Origin: Chloroflexota bacterium
Lineage (GTDB): Bacteria > Chloroflexota > Dehalococcoidia > Lucifugimonadales > Lucifugimonadaceae
Assembly (NCBI GenBank): GCA_002730795.1
Contig: PCAX01000002.1
Coordinates: forward strand, 1-19,696
Length of the DNA stretch: 19,696 nucleotides
Direction: 5' to 3'
Shown here: piece after piece, positions 1 through 7,507 of the stretch
How positions within the stretch are numbered: position 1 is the stretch's first letter
Layout: the number at the start of each line of letters is the position of its first letter
The notes under the pieces: model-generated
Seen by the model: only the letters and a program-made list of their open reading frames with translations
Told to the model about the DNA's origin: nothing
The model's database searches: none
Made by a program: the position numbers and the translations under genes

Positions 1-245
1 TACTTCATTGTGCAGGAACCTAGCGGATAGAAATTAGTATCTATGGAGAAATTTAATTGGCTCAAAGTGGAAAAGTATCTTATTATTTCCAACTGGGAAA
101 GTTCTGGTAGGGGTAATTGGGATCTCAAATGTTTTTCTTCGGGCAACTTTTGATTAGGAACATCTGAAATGGGAACCTCGAAAGATATTCTGCCATTTAT
201 TGACCTGTCCATTAAAAGAGTTCTATCTATAGTTTTCTTGTACAT
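1..245 (-). CDS. gcvPB: Glycine dehydrogenase (decarboxylating) P-protein subunit 2, N-terminal part
   Basis: This is the beginning of the PLP-carrying half of the split glycine decarboxylase. In the glycine cleavage system it decarboxylates glycine and passes the aminomethyl group to the lipoyl arm of GcvH. I read 81 codons from the ATG at 245 down to the window edge, so the gene is cut off. The visible part includes LPLPELSQLEIIRYFSTL (residues 44-61) and FYPLGSCTMK (72-81), both hallmark N-terminal motifs of GcvPB. The PLP-binding lysine lies beyond the edge. The ATG is only four bases after the stop of gcvPA, which suggests translational coupling of the two P-protein halves. There is no convincing Shine-Dalgarno apart from a GGA overlapping the end of gcvPA. 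Confidence 0.92.
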   Translation of the reverse strand, partial: MYKKTIDRTLLMDRSINGRISFEVPISDVPNQKLPEEKHLRSQLPLPELSQLEIIRYFSTLSQLNFSIDTNFYPLGSCTMK

Positions 246-249
246 CGAT

Positions 250-1575
250 TTATCCGATAGTCGCTTTTTCAAGTGATGTTACGAATGAGTCAATATTTTC
301 TTTAGTGTTCAGTTCGGTACAACACACCAGCATTCCGTTTTCCACCATGGGATGTAAATTTAGGCCCCCAATAATTTTATTTGCTAGAAGGGCATCGTTA
401 ATATGATCGGGGTCAGTGGGGCATTTAATAATAAATTCATTAAAAAAGTTTAATTGTTTTTCAACTTCAAATCCTTTTAAATTGTTTATACGGTCCGCCG
501 CGTAATGTGCTTTCTGATAACAAAGGGTTGCAGTCCTCTTCATTCCCTCAGGGCCTAGTGTGGCAAGATAGACTGAAACCATCAAAGCCATAAGTTGGGT
601 GCTAGTACATATATTTGAAGTCGCTCTTTCTCTTCTTATATGTTGCTCTCGTGTCTGTAGAGTTAACGTATAAGCAACGTTTCCGTTTGTATCCGTTGTT
701 TGACCTATTATTCTTCCGGGCATTTGCCGCATGTATTTCTTTGAGCAACTAAATAAACCTACATAGGGTCCTCCAAAAGACATAGGGATACCCAACGGTT
801 GACCTTCAGCTGTCACAATATCTGCCCCTAATTCGCCAGGGGGTTTGAGTAAACCTAAACTAATCGGATTTACGTGCACAACAGAGAGGGCATCGATCGA
901 TTTACAAATATCGGAAATACTTTTAACATCTGATATGCTCCCAAAGAAGTCCGGATACTGAACACCAATGCACGCCAAGTCTTTCTGTTTATAATCCTCT
1001 TTAGATCGAATCGTTAAAATTTTTAAATTTTTATTTTTTATATAGGATTGAAGGACAGCAACTATTCTGGGGTCCGTTGACGGGAGTAAACCAATAGTGT
1101 TTTTTTTTGTAATTCTTGACGCCATTAGGCAGGCCTCAGCGAATGCTGTTGGGCCGTCATACATACCAGCGTTGGTTAAATCCATTCCCGTAAGTTGACA
1201 TATCATACTTTGAAATTCAAATCCAACTTGTAAGGTACCTTGCGCAGCCTCCGGTTGATAAGGTGTATAGGCTGTCAAAAATTCTCCCCTAGATGCTATG
1301 GTTTTAACAGTGGATGGAATATAGTGCCGATAAGCGCCAGCACCAAGGAAATAGGAATAATCTTCAGGACCTATGTTTTCTTTTGATAACGTGACCAGAT
1401 TGTTAAATAATTCAGACTCTGATAAAGGATTAGCCAGCGATATATCTGGGTAAAGACGTTGTTCGGGTATATCAGATAACAGATCGTTGAAAGACCTGAC
1501 TCCAATTGTTTTCAACATTTCATTTGCCTGTTGAGATGTGTTAGGAATATATGGATGATTATTTGTATTTAGCAA
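250..1575 (-). CDS. gcvPA: Glycine dehydrogenase (decarboxylating) P-protein subunit 1
   Basis: This 441-residue protein has the usual length of the alpha half of the two-subunit P-protein. Together with GcvPB it forms the heterotetrameric glycine decarboxylase. Recognisable segments are YIPNTSQQANEMLKTIGV near residues 9-26, the FLGAGAYRHYIPSTV stretch and TAYTPYQPEAAQGTLQ in the first third, and GQPLGIPMSFGGPYVGLF plus RRERATSNICTSTQL in the second half. All are typical of GcvPA. The start is TTG (1573-1575), because no ATG precedes the conserved YIPNT motif; no Shine-Dalgarno is visible. It lies 23 bases after gcvH and 4 before gcvPB. A split P-protein is normal for Gram-positive, Thermotoga and Chloroflexota-type bacteria, whereas proteobacteria usually have a fused GcvP. 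Confidence 0.96.
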   Translation of the reverse strand: MLNTNNHPYIPNTSQQANEMLKTIGVRSFNDLLSDIPEQRLYPDISLANPLSESELFNNLVTLSKENIGPEDYSYFLGAGAYRHYIPSTVKTIASRGEFLTAYTPYQPEAAQGTLQVGFEFQSMICQLTGMDLTNAGMYDGPTAFAEACLMASRITKKNTIGLLPSTDPRIVAVLQSYIKNKNLKILTIRSKEDYKQKDLACIGVQYPDFFGSISDVKSISDICKSIDALSVVHVNPISLGLLKPPGELGADIVTAEGQPLGIPMSFGGPYVGLFSCSKKYMRQMPGRIIGQTTDTNGNVAYTLTLQTREQHIRRERATSNICTSTQLMALMVSVYLATLGPEGMKRTATLCYQKAHYAADRINNLKGFEVEKQLNFFNEFIIKCPTDPDHINDALLANKIIGGLNLHPMVENGMLVCCTELNTKENIDSFVTSLEKATIG

Positions 1576-1598
1576 GACAAATCTGAATATTTAATATT

Positions 1599-1970
1599 CT
1601 AAATAATTTTCAAATATTCAGATTCGGACATGAGAGATTCTAGTTCATCTAAGTTGAACGAATCAACCCTTAAAAGCCACCCATTTTCATGAGGGGAACT
1701 ATTTACGGTTTCTGGATTTGTTTCGGCGAGGGGATTGATTTCGATGATGGTACCGGATATCGGAGCATACAAATCACTCACGGCTTTAACTGATTCGACT
1801 TCACCAAATTTTTCGAATTGGACAATCTTGAAACCAATATCCGGTAAATCGATATATACGATGTCGCCAAGTGATTCCTGGGCAAAATTGGTTATACCGA
1901 TAGTGGCTTTACCATCTTCGATTTTTACCCACTCATGTTCTTTTGAATATTTCATTTCAGTCAGATCCAC
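1599..1970 (-). CDS. gcvH: Glycine cleavage system H protein
   Basis: H protein is the small lipoyl carrier that shuttles the aminomethyl group between P, T and L proteins of the glycine cleavage system. The 123-residue length is standard. Y8 to W14 (YSKEHEW) is the usual N-terminal signature, and the lipoylation motif ESVKAVSD puts the modified lysine at K62. The conserved NPETVNSSPHENGWL follows. The predicted start is GTG at 1968-1970; the ATG five codons later (M6) is an equally reasonable start and would remove MDLTE. It sits 34 bases after gcvT and 23 before gcvPA, so it is probably cotranscribed. The lipoate ligase or synthase needed to load it is not in the window. Confidence 0.96.
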   Translation of the reverse strand: MDLTEMKYSKEHEWVKIEDGKATIGITNFAQESLGDIVYIDLPDIGFKIVQFEKFGEVESVKAVSDLYAPISGTIIEINPLAETNPETVNSSPHENGWLLRVDSFNLDELESLMSESEYLKII

Positions 1971-2004
1971 TTCACGAATGTTGAAATTCCAATTTCAATT
2001 AATC

Positions 2005-3096
2005 CTATGTAATTTTTTTAAAAAACGGAACGTTCACAACTACTCCATTAATTTTTTTACCTCTAATATCGATTTTCACTTTAGTACCTGGAGCCGAATA
2101 TTTTGAACAAATGTATCCAAGACCAATCCCAGATGAAATTGTCGGAGAGAATGTTCCAGAAGTAATACTACCCTTACTTTGTTTCGAGTCGTTGATAAAT
2201 ATATTGTGTCCTTTTCTCGGGATACCTCTTTCAGTCAGTTTTATTCCTACTAGCTGGTTCTTTAAATTCATTGATTTTATCTTTTTTAAAGATTTTTTGG
2301 CGACATATTTTTCACTATGTAAACTAACAAATTTATGTAATTGTGATTGGAATGGATTATATGCTTCAGAGATATCATTTCCGTGTAGTGGCAACCCAGC
2401 TTCAATTCTTAAAACATCTCGAGCCCCTAAACCGCATGGTGTGACTCCACTCTCCAATAAAGATTGCCATAAAACGTTGGATTTTACGGATGAACAAATA
2501 ATTTCAAACCCGTCTTCACCAGTGTACCCGGTGCGGCTAATCAAACATTGTATTCCGGATAGTTTGGTTTCAGTAATAGAAAATCTCTCAATATTAATTG
2601 GTGTTTTGGATAATTTGTTAATTACATCGTTGGACTTTGGCCCTTGAACTGCAATCATACTTGTGTCATAGGTTTTTATTGCCATATTGGATTCGTCACC
2701 ACCGTGTTTTTTCATCCAGTTTGTGACTTGAACCGTATTTACTGCGTTTACTACCAGAGAATATAAATTGGGTTTCAATCGAGAGATTATAGTATCATCT
2801 ATAATTCCTCCCGCATCGTTACAGATCAAATTGTATTTACATTTTCCTTCTGTAAGAGAATAGATGTTAATGCTCATGATTTTTTCTAATATGGATAAAA
2901 TATTTTTACCGTAAAATTCGATTCTACCCATATGCGAAACGTCAAACATTCCAACCGATGTTCGAACCGCTCTAACTTCAAATAAAATTCCATTCTTGTA
3001 CTGTAATGGCATATTCCATCCAGCAAAAGGTATTATTTTAGCTCCGGATTTAATGTGTGCGTTGTACAGTGGAGTTTTTAATAATTTGTGTGCCAA
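2005..3096 (-). CDS. gcvT: Glycine cleavage system T protein (aminomethyltransferase)
   Basis: GcvT moves the one-carbon unit from aminomethylated GcvH to tetrahydrofolate, giving 5,10-methylene-THF and ammonia. The 363-residue protein has the family's full length. Visible landmarks are PFAGWNMPLQY (23-33), FDVSHMGRI (51-59), GGIIDDTI (96-103) with the catalytic aspartate at about D100/D101, RTGYTGEDGFEI in the middle, and GLGARDVLRIEAGLPLHGND. The start is TTG at 3094-3096: an in-frame TGA lies just upstream, and the next Met (M29) would remove the conserved start of the fold. There is no clear Shine-Dalgarno. The 23-base gap to the methyltransferase gene upstream implies one transcript. Confidence 0.96.
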   Translation of the reverse strand: MAHKLLKTPLYNAHIKSGAKIIPFAGWNMPLQYKNGILFEVRAVRTSVGMFDVSHMGRIEFYGKNILSILEKIMSINIYSLTEGKCKYNLICNDAGGIIDDTIISRLKPNLYSLVVNAVNTVQVTNWMKKHGGDESNMAIKTYDTSMIAVQGPKSNDVINKLSKTPINIERFSITETKLSGIQCLISRTGYTGEDGFEIICSSVKSNVLWQSLLESGVTPCGLGARDVLRIEAGLPLHGNDISEAYNPFQSQLHKFVSLHSEKYVAKKSLKKIKSMNLKNQLVGIKLTERGIPRKGHNIFINDSKQSKGSITSGTFSPTISSGIGLGYICSKYSAPGTKVKIDIRGKKINGVVVNVPFFKKIT

Positions 3097-3119
3097 TTTT
3101 CAACCACGTTTCTTGTGTA

Positions 3120-4346
3120 TCAAAAAAGTTCTTCCCAAGATTTTTGTGGAAGAAATCCTGATTTTTTATAGGGCGAAGATAAAAAATTTACATAATCTCT
3201 TTGGGATGATGTAAGAGGGCAATTCAAGTCTTTTACAGGCATAGTCAGTTGATCCAACTTTTTTACTAATAATGAACTTAAATCAGGGGTTGAGTGTATA
3301 TATATTTGGAATGATCCCAATCCATTTTCTTCAACTAAAGTTAAAATACCTTCTAAATTTTCCTGTAGCGATTTAACATTTATGTGATTACTTTTAAACT
3401 TTTTTATAACGTCTTTTGCAAAGTTATGTATTCCAAGCTGTTCCAAAAAGGTTTTTTGAGAATAGTTTGCTATTTTCACGAATCCTACCTTCCCTAAAGC
3501 TTCATTTAACGATGAAAAATCTACATGGCTTGTAATATCTTGACTACCAGGGTTTAAATACGGATTTTGATTCATGTTGTGACCGTTATAGCACCGTAAT
3601 AGTCCTCCTCGTCGTTCCGGAGTGTATAATTTTTCAATATTGTGACCATAATCGATTGATATAACTATTCCTGATTCAACGAGGCCACGTACTTCGCGTG
3701 CCCAATTTTCATACGCAACGCATACTTCACCCATATATCCATTGGGTAGATTTGGAATAAAGGGTTGCACTCTACGAAAAATCTCTGTATCTGATACTGG
3801 TCCTTCTTTTTGGACTAATGCACCATCTTTTACATCTACAAATATTTCTTTTAATTGGGATGCCCTGATTACAAATCGATGGACCGGTATTGAATCTATC
3901 AGTTCGTTAGACAAATAAACATCAGCTCTGATATTGGAAATTGCCTCATAAGTTTTTATCTCTTGAAAAGTGTTACATTCTGGAGTTTTATCGATCGCTA
4001 AGTAATTCAAAGATTTGCCAAAAGTTTTGTTGATCATTCTAGAGAATTCGATCACATCACGTGCTAATATACCGTCACCAGATCCGTGTTCAATTACTGT
4101 GAAATTATCCTTCTTACCCATTAAAACGTGGATATTTTTTAAAAATATGGCTATCAATAATCCAAATGTTGGGTGGGCATGGGGGCTAGTAAAATAATCG
4201 TTCGTGTACCCAAATTTCTTGTTTGGTTTTTTTGAAGTGTAATAGCCGAAATTCTCGTCATACAGGGACGACTCCATAAAATCACGGAAAGTTATTGGGC
4301 CATTATCAGAGATATATTTTACAAGTTGTTCGTTAAGACTCGACAA
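3120..4346 (-). CDS. MidA/NDUFAF7-family SAM-dependent methyltransferase
   Basis: This 408-residue protein belongs to the MidA (NDUFAF7, formerly DUF185) methyltransferases. The mitochondrial member dimethylates an arginine of the NDUFS2 subunit of complex I; the job of the bacterial proteins is generally not established. The N-terminus has ITFRDFMESSLYDENFGYY, then DYFTSPHAHPTFG (50-62), where many relatives have a GDF.TSPEIS...FG sequence. The SAM-binding loop is IEHGSGDGILARD (85-97). NELIDSIPVHRF (147-158), SIDYGH (230-235) and the family-defining run PGSQDITSHVDFSS (266-279) follow. The start is TTG at 4344-4346, with a weak AAGG about 10 bases upstream; an in-frame TAA at 4365-4367 limits extension. 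It lies between gltA and gcvT, and no complex I gene is in the window. Confidence 0.88.
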   Translation of the reverse strand: MSSLNEQLVKYISDNGPITFRDFMESSLYDENFGYYTSKKPNKKFGYTNDYFTSPHAHPTFGLLIAIFLKNIHVLMGKKDNFTVIEHGSGDGILARDVIEFSRMINKTFGKSLNYLAIDKTPECNTFQEIKTYEAISNIRADVYLSNELIDSIPVHRFVIRASQLKEIFVDVKDGALVQKEGPVSDTEIFRRVQPFIPNLPNGYMGEVCVAYENWAREVRGLVESGIVISIDYGHNIEKLYTPERRGGLLRCYNGHNMNQNPYLNPGSQDITSHVDFSSLNEALGKVGFVKIANYSQKTFLEQLGIHNFAKDVIKKFKSNHINVKSLQENLEGILTLVEENGLGSFQIYIHSTPDLSSLLVKKLDQLTMPVKDLNCPLTSSQRDYVNFLSSPYKKSGFLPQKSWEELF

Positions 4347-4367
4347 TGGAGTAGGAACCTTGGTTTA

Positions 4368-5507
4368 TTAAACTCTATCTTTCAATGGAATATACGTACG
4401 TTCCCTTTCACCAGTGTAATGTAGCAGAGGGCGAATTAAAATGTTGTGTTCATATTGTTCTATTACCTGAATTACCCAGCCGGGAATTCTACCAACTGCA
4501 AATATTGGTACAAACAAATCTTGGGGTATACCGCTTAAGTAATAGATAACGCCTGCAAAAAAATCAACATTTACGTGGATACCTCTTCTACTATATGGTG
4601 ACATAGCTTTTTGGACTGCCTCCAATATCTGATACCAATGGGGTTGCCCAACCTCTGCGCTTAATCTTTTCACCCCCTCCTTAAGATGACGGGCTCTTGG
4701 GTCTTCGGATCTGTATACACGATGTCCGAAACCCATGACTCTTTCTCTGTTTGCCAAAAGCGTCTTCACATAACCTTCAGCTTTTTCAGGGGATTCGATT
4801 TCTTTCGCCATTTGCATTACGTTTTCGGCTGCCCCTCCGTGTGACGGACCAGAAAGTGCTGCGATACCGGCAGTAATTGCCCCATGTAGGTCTGCATTTG
4901 TACTAGCGACCACCCTCGCCGTGAATGCAGACGCGTTAGATCCGTGATCGGCGTGTAGAATAAAATCCTTGTCCATAAGATTTATAGTTTGTTGGCTAGG
5001 TATTTTCCCATTCAACATGTATAGAAAATTTCCAGCGTGATTCAAATTTTGATTAGGCTCTATTGGGGGGTTGCCATTTCGGATATTGTGATGGGCCATA
5101 ACTATAGTTGGAACTTGCGAAGTTAATCTAATGCCTTTTTTTATCGCACCTTCGACAGTATCGTTTTCACGGTCTTCATCAAATGATGCAAGGGCCGATA
5201 CTGCTGTTCTTAAAACGTCCATTGGGTGCGAGTTTTTTATTTCGTCTATGATACTGAAGATTTGCGCTGGCAAATTTCGTGCTTCCTTCAAAGAGTCGTT
5301 AAATGTGTCTAACTGCTGCCTATTTGGCAAATCTCCGTGCAGTAACAAATATGAAACTTCTTCAAAGGTCGATTTTTCTGCTAAATCGTGAATATTGTAT
5401 CCGCGATACTCTAAAATCCCATTACTACCATCAATAAAGGTAGTACGGGTCCTATCGAAGTATACTCCCTGCAGACCCCTATATAATTTCACAGATTTAT
5501 TCACCAT
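4368..5507 (-). CDS. gltA: Citrate synthase (type II-like, short form)
   Basis: Citrate synthase condenses acetyl-CoA with oxaloacetate, the first step of the TCA cycle. At 379 residues this is the short form seen in Gram-positive bacteria, archaea and Chloroflexota. The catalytic triad is present: H223 in GPSHGGAAENV, H262 in GFGHRVYR (substrate arginine R263 adjacent) and D315 in HVNVDFFAGV. LHADHGSNASAF (184-195) and the C-terminal arginine region RPLLHYTGERERTYIP also match. Members of this group can be 2-methylcitrate synthases; no prp genes are present here, so citrate synthase is the better call. The ATG at 5505-5507 has no Shine-Dalgarno. Tandem stops (TAATAA) end the gene, 21 bases before the TTG of the methyltransferase. 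It appears to head the gcv cluster. Confidence 0.93.
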   Translation of the reverse strand: MVNKSVKLYRGLQGVYFDRTRTTFIDGSNGILEYRGYNIHDLAEKSTFEEVSYLLLHGDLPNRQQLDTFNDSLKEARNLPAQIFSIIDEIKNSHPMDVLRTAVSALASFDEDRENDTVEGAIKKGIRLTSQVPTIVMAHHNIRNGNPPIEPNQNLNHAGNFLYMLNGKIPSQQTINLMDKDFILHADHGSNASAFTARVVASTNADLHGAITAGIAALSGPSHGGAAENVMQMAKEIESPEKAEGYVKTLLANRERVMGFGHRVYRSEDPRARHLKEGVKRLSAEVGQPHWYQILEAVQKAMSPYSRRGIHVNVDFFAGVIYYLSGIPQDLFVPIFAVGRIPGWVIQVIEQYEHNILIRPLLHYTGERERTYIPLKDRV

Positions 5508-5589
5508 GAAACAAGCTTATCGGATTTCTCGAGTGTAGAAAATCTCTATTTAGGTTTGGAACCTATTTAACGCGTTAGTAAGATCAATT

Positions 5590-7356
5590 TTAACGATGCG
5601 AATATGAACGGTTGGACCGTTCATCATTTAGTACATCAATGAAATCATCAATATTGATGATTTCTTGATTGATTCCATCGCGGGACCTAATTGATATGGA
5701 ATTATTTTGGGATTCTTTATCCCCACAAATAATCATATATGGAACTTTTTGTAATTGGGCGGTTCGAATTTTGGCATTCATACGTTCATTAGATCCATCG
5801 ACTCTGGCGCGAAATTTTGATAATTTAAGTTTGTCCACTACTGATTTACAGTATTGCCGATGTCTATCTGCTATAGGTATTGCAACAACTTGTAACGGCG
5901 ATAGCCACAAGGGAAGCGAACCAGCAGTATGCTCAATTAAAACTCCCAAAAACCGTTCCATCGACCCAAGCATTGCTCGATGAATCACGACACATTTTAC
6001 TCTTGAACCAGATTCTTCAGTGTATTCAAGCTCGAAACGCTCAGGTAAGGAAAAGTCGAGTTGAACAGTGCCAAGTTGCCATTCTCGTCCAATTGCATCA
6101 GGGACAAAAACATCTATTTTTGGACCATAAAATGCCCCTTCTCCTTTTTCCAGGCTGTAATCACACGTTGATCCATCTAATATTTTTTGTAATGTCGTTT
6201 CTGCTCTATCCCATAAATTATCGCTACCCACCCTTTTTTCTGGTCTAAGTGATAAGGTAAATCTCATATTATTGAACCCAAAAACCTTGTACGATTCCGA
6301 AAGCATGTTTAAAAAGGATTTAATTTCGTTATCAATTTGGTCAATGGTACAAAATATGTGAGCATCATCTTGCGTAAACGTTCGTACTCTGTTTAGGCCG
6401 TGAGTTACGCCTGATTTTTCGTATCGATGTAATCTACCAAAATCTGCAAATCTCAGAGGGAGTTCTCGGTACGAATGAAATTGGGATTTATATAGCAGGG
6501 CAGCCGCCGGGCAATTCATAGGCTTTACACCGTATTCGAAGTCGTCTATATTAATAAAATACATACTGTCTGAATAGTTCGTGTAGTGTCCAGACTTTTT
6601 CCAAAGATCGGTATTAAAAATTTCTGGTGTGACCACTTCATCGTAATTGTATTTTTTGTAAAGGTCACGCATAAAGCTATAAAGTTCATTTAAAATAACC
6701 GTGCCATTTGGAAGGAAGAAAGGACTTGCTGGGGCCACAGCATCAAAATAAAACAATTGGAGATCACGACCTATCGTTCGATGGTCCCGTTTAGCAGCCT
6801 CTTCCCTTTGAATTAAAAATTTTTTTAGAGACTTTTTTGATTCCCATGCTGTACCGTATATTCGCTGTAGCATGGGATTACTTTCTTTACCTCTCCAATA
6901 TGCCCCAGAAGTCGACATAAGTTTAAAAGCTTTTATATCCCCAGTTTTTTCTACATGTCCTCCTCTACATAAGTCTTCGAAGTCTCCATTTGAATGACTA
7001 CATAAAGTAATTTTTTCATTCGAAGAAATTCCTGCTAATATTTCAAGTTTATAAGGGTTATCCTTAATAAGAGATTTTGCGAATTCTTTTGTAACTTCTC
7101 TTTCCGAAAAATAAGTATCTTTCTTGATAGATTTTTCCATTTCTTTTTCTATAGATGCAAGATCGTTAGGGGTAAAAGGTTCAGCAACGTCAAAATCGTA
7201 AAAAAATCCGTCTTCAATAGAAGGCCCTATAGTTAATTTTGCTGACGGATATATTTTTTTAACTGATTCAGCTAATACATGAGCTGCGGAATGTCTCATC
7301 TTGTCAAGATAAGCCTTTTTATCTTGGATGCTAAGTTTGTCGAAATTAATAGGCAC
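5590..7356 (-). CDS. thrS: Threonyl-tRNA synthetase lacking the TGS domain
   Basis: ThrRS charges tRNA-Thr and clears mischarged Ser-tRNA. This 588-residue protein begins directly at the editing region: HSAAH (22-26) plus C130 and H134 in CRGGH form the editing site. The class II core follows with the zinc ligands C282 (PMNCPAA), H333 (DDAHIFC) and H459 (VIHRAMLGS), motif 2 around FGRLHRYEKSGVTHGLNRVR and motif 3 around GSMERFLGVLIEHTAG. The anticodon-binding domain occupies about 487-580. E. coli ThrRS is 642 residues with an N-terminal TGS domain; here TGS is absent. The GTG start (7354-7356) is preceded two codons upstream by an in-frame TAG, so the gap is not an annotation error. No Shine-Dalgarno. 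A strong hairpin lies within the last codons. Confidence 0.96.
   Translation of the reverse strand: MPINFDKLSIQDKKAYLDKMRHSAAHVLAESVKKIYPSAKLTIGPSIEDGFFYDFDVAEPFTPNDLASIEKEMEKSIKKDTYFSEREVTKEFAKSLIKDNPYKLEILAGISSNEKITLCSHSNGDFEDLCRGGHVEKTGDIKAFKLMSTSGAYWRGKESNPMLQRIYGTAWESKKSLKKFLIQREEAAKRDHRTIGRDLQLFYFDAVAPASPFFLPNGTVILNELYSFMRDLYKKYNYDEVVTPEIFNTDLWKKSGHYTNYSDSMYFINIDDFEYGVKPMNCPAAALLYKSQFHSYRELPLRFADFGRLHRYEKSGVTHGLNRVRTFTQDDAHIFCTIDQIDNEIKSFLNMLSESYKVFGFNNMRFTLSLRPEKRVGSDNLWDRAETTLQKILDGSTCDYSLEKGEGAFYGPKIDVFVPDAIGREWQLGTVQLDFSLPERFELEYTEESGSRVKCVVIHRAMLGSMERFLGVLIEHTAGSLPLWLSPLQVVAIPIADRHRQYCKSVVDKLKLSKFRARVDGSNERMNAKIRTAQLQKVPYMIICGDKESQNNSISIRSRDGINQEIINIDDFIDVLNDERSNRSYSHR
5604..5624 (-). 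other. Perfect 9-bp hairpin with 3-base loop at the 3' end of thrS
   Basis: The two arms ATGAACGGT (5604-5612) and ACCGTTCAT (5616-5624) are exact reverse complements around a TGG loop. The hairpin lies within the coding region, eleven bases upstream of the thrS stop, over codons for residues ERSNRSY. In the minus-strand RNA it is followed by an AU-rich but not uridine-rich tail, so it is not a canonical intrinsic terminator. It could mark an mRNA 3' end, slow the ribosome or protect from 3' exonucleases. The structure is seen; the role is a guess. Confidence 0.5.
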
Positions 7357-7390
7357 TTTAAACTAAACCAGAATTTATAATAAATTTAAT

Positions 7391-7467
7391 TGGTGGGCGA
7401 TACAGGACTTGAACCTGTGACCTCGTCGATGTCAACGACGCGCTCTAGCCATCTGAGCTAACCGCCC
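7391..7467 (-). tRNA. tRNA-Val (anticodon GAC)
   Basis: The complement folds into a full cloverleaf. The acceptor stem GGGCGGT pairs with ATCGCCC with one G-T wobble, and the D arm reads AGCTCAGATGGCTAGAGC. The five-pair anticodon stem CGTCG/CGACG holds the loop TTGACAT, giving anticodon GAC, which reads GUC and GUU valine codons. The T arm is ACAGG-TTCAAGT-CCTGT. The discriminator is A and the CCA tail is encoded (7391-7393). It lies 40 bases after rpoC and 34 before thrS on the same strand, so it may be cut out of a longer rpoC-thrS transcript. No separate promoter is evident. Confidence 0.95.
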
Positions 7468-7507
7468 TAGGGTTAGTCTGGCGGATTCTTTTTTTAATCC
7501 CTGATCT

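Noticed and set aside
2111..2647. A 178-codon plus-strand reading frame opposite gcvT
   Set aside because: It is the longest antisense frame, but it mirrors conserved GcvT sequence and encodes no recognisable domain; a shadow frame is the simpler explanation.
1576..5589. Glycine riboswitch in the gcv cluster
   Set aside because: Gaps between the genes are at most 34 bases and the 82 bases before gltA show no tandem glycine-aptamer pattern, so there is no room or signal for one inside this window.
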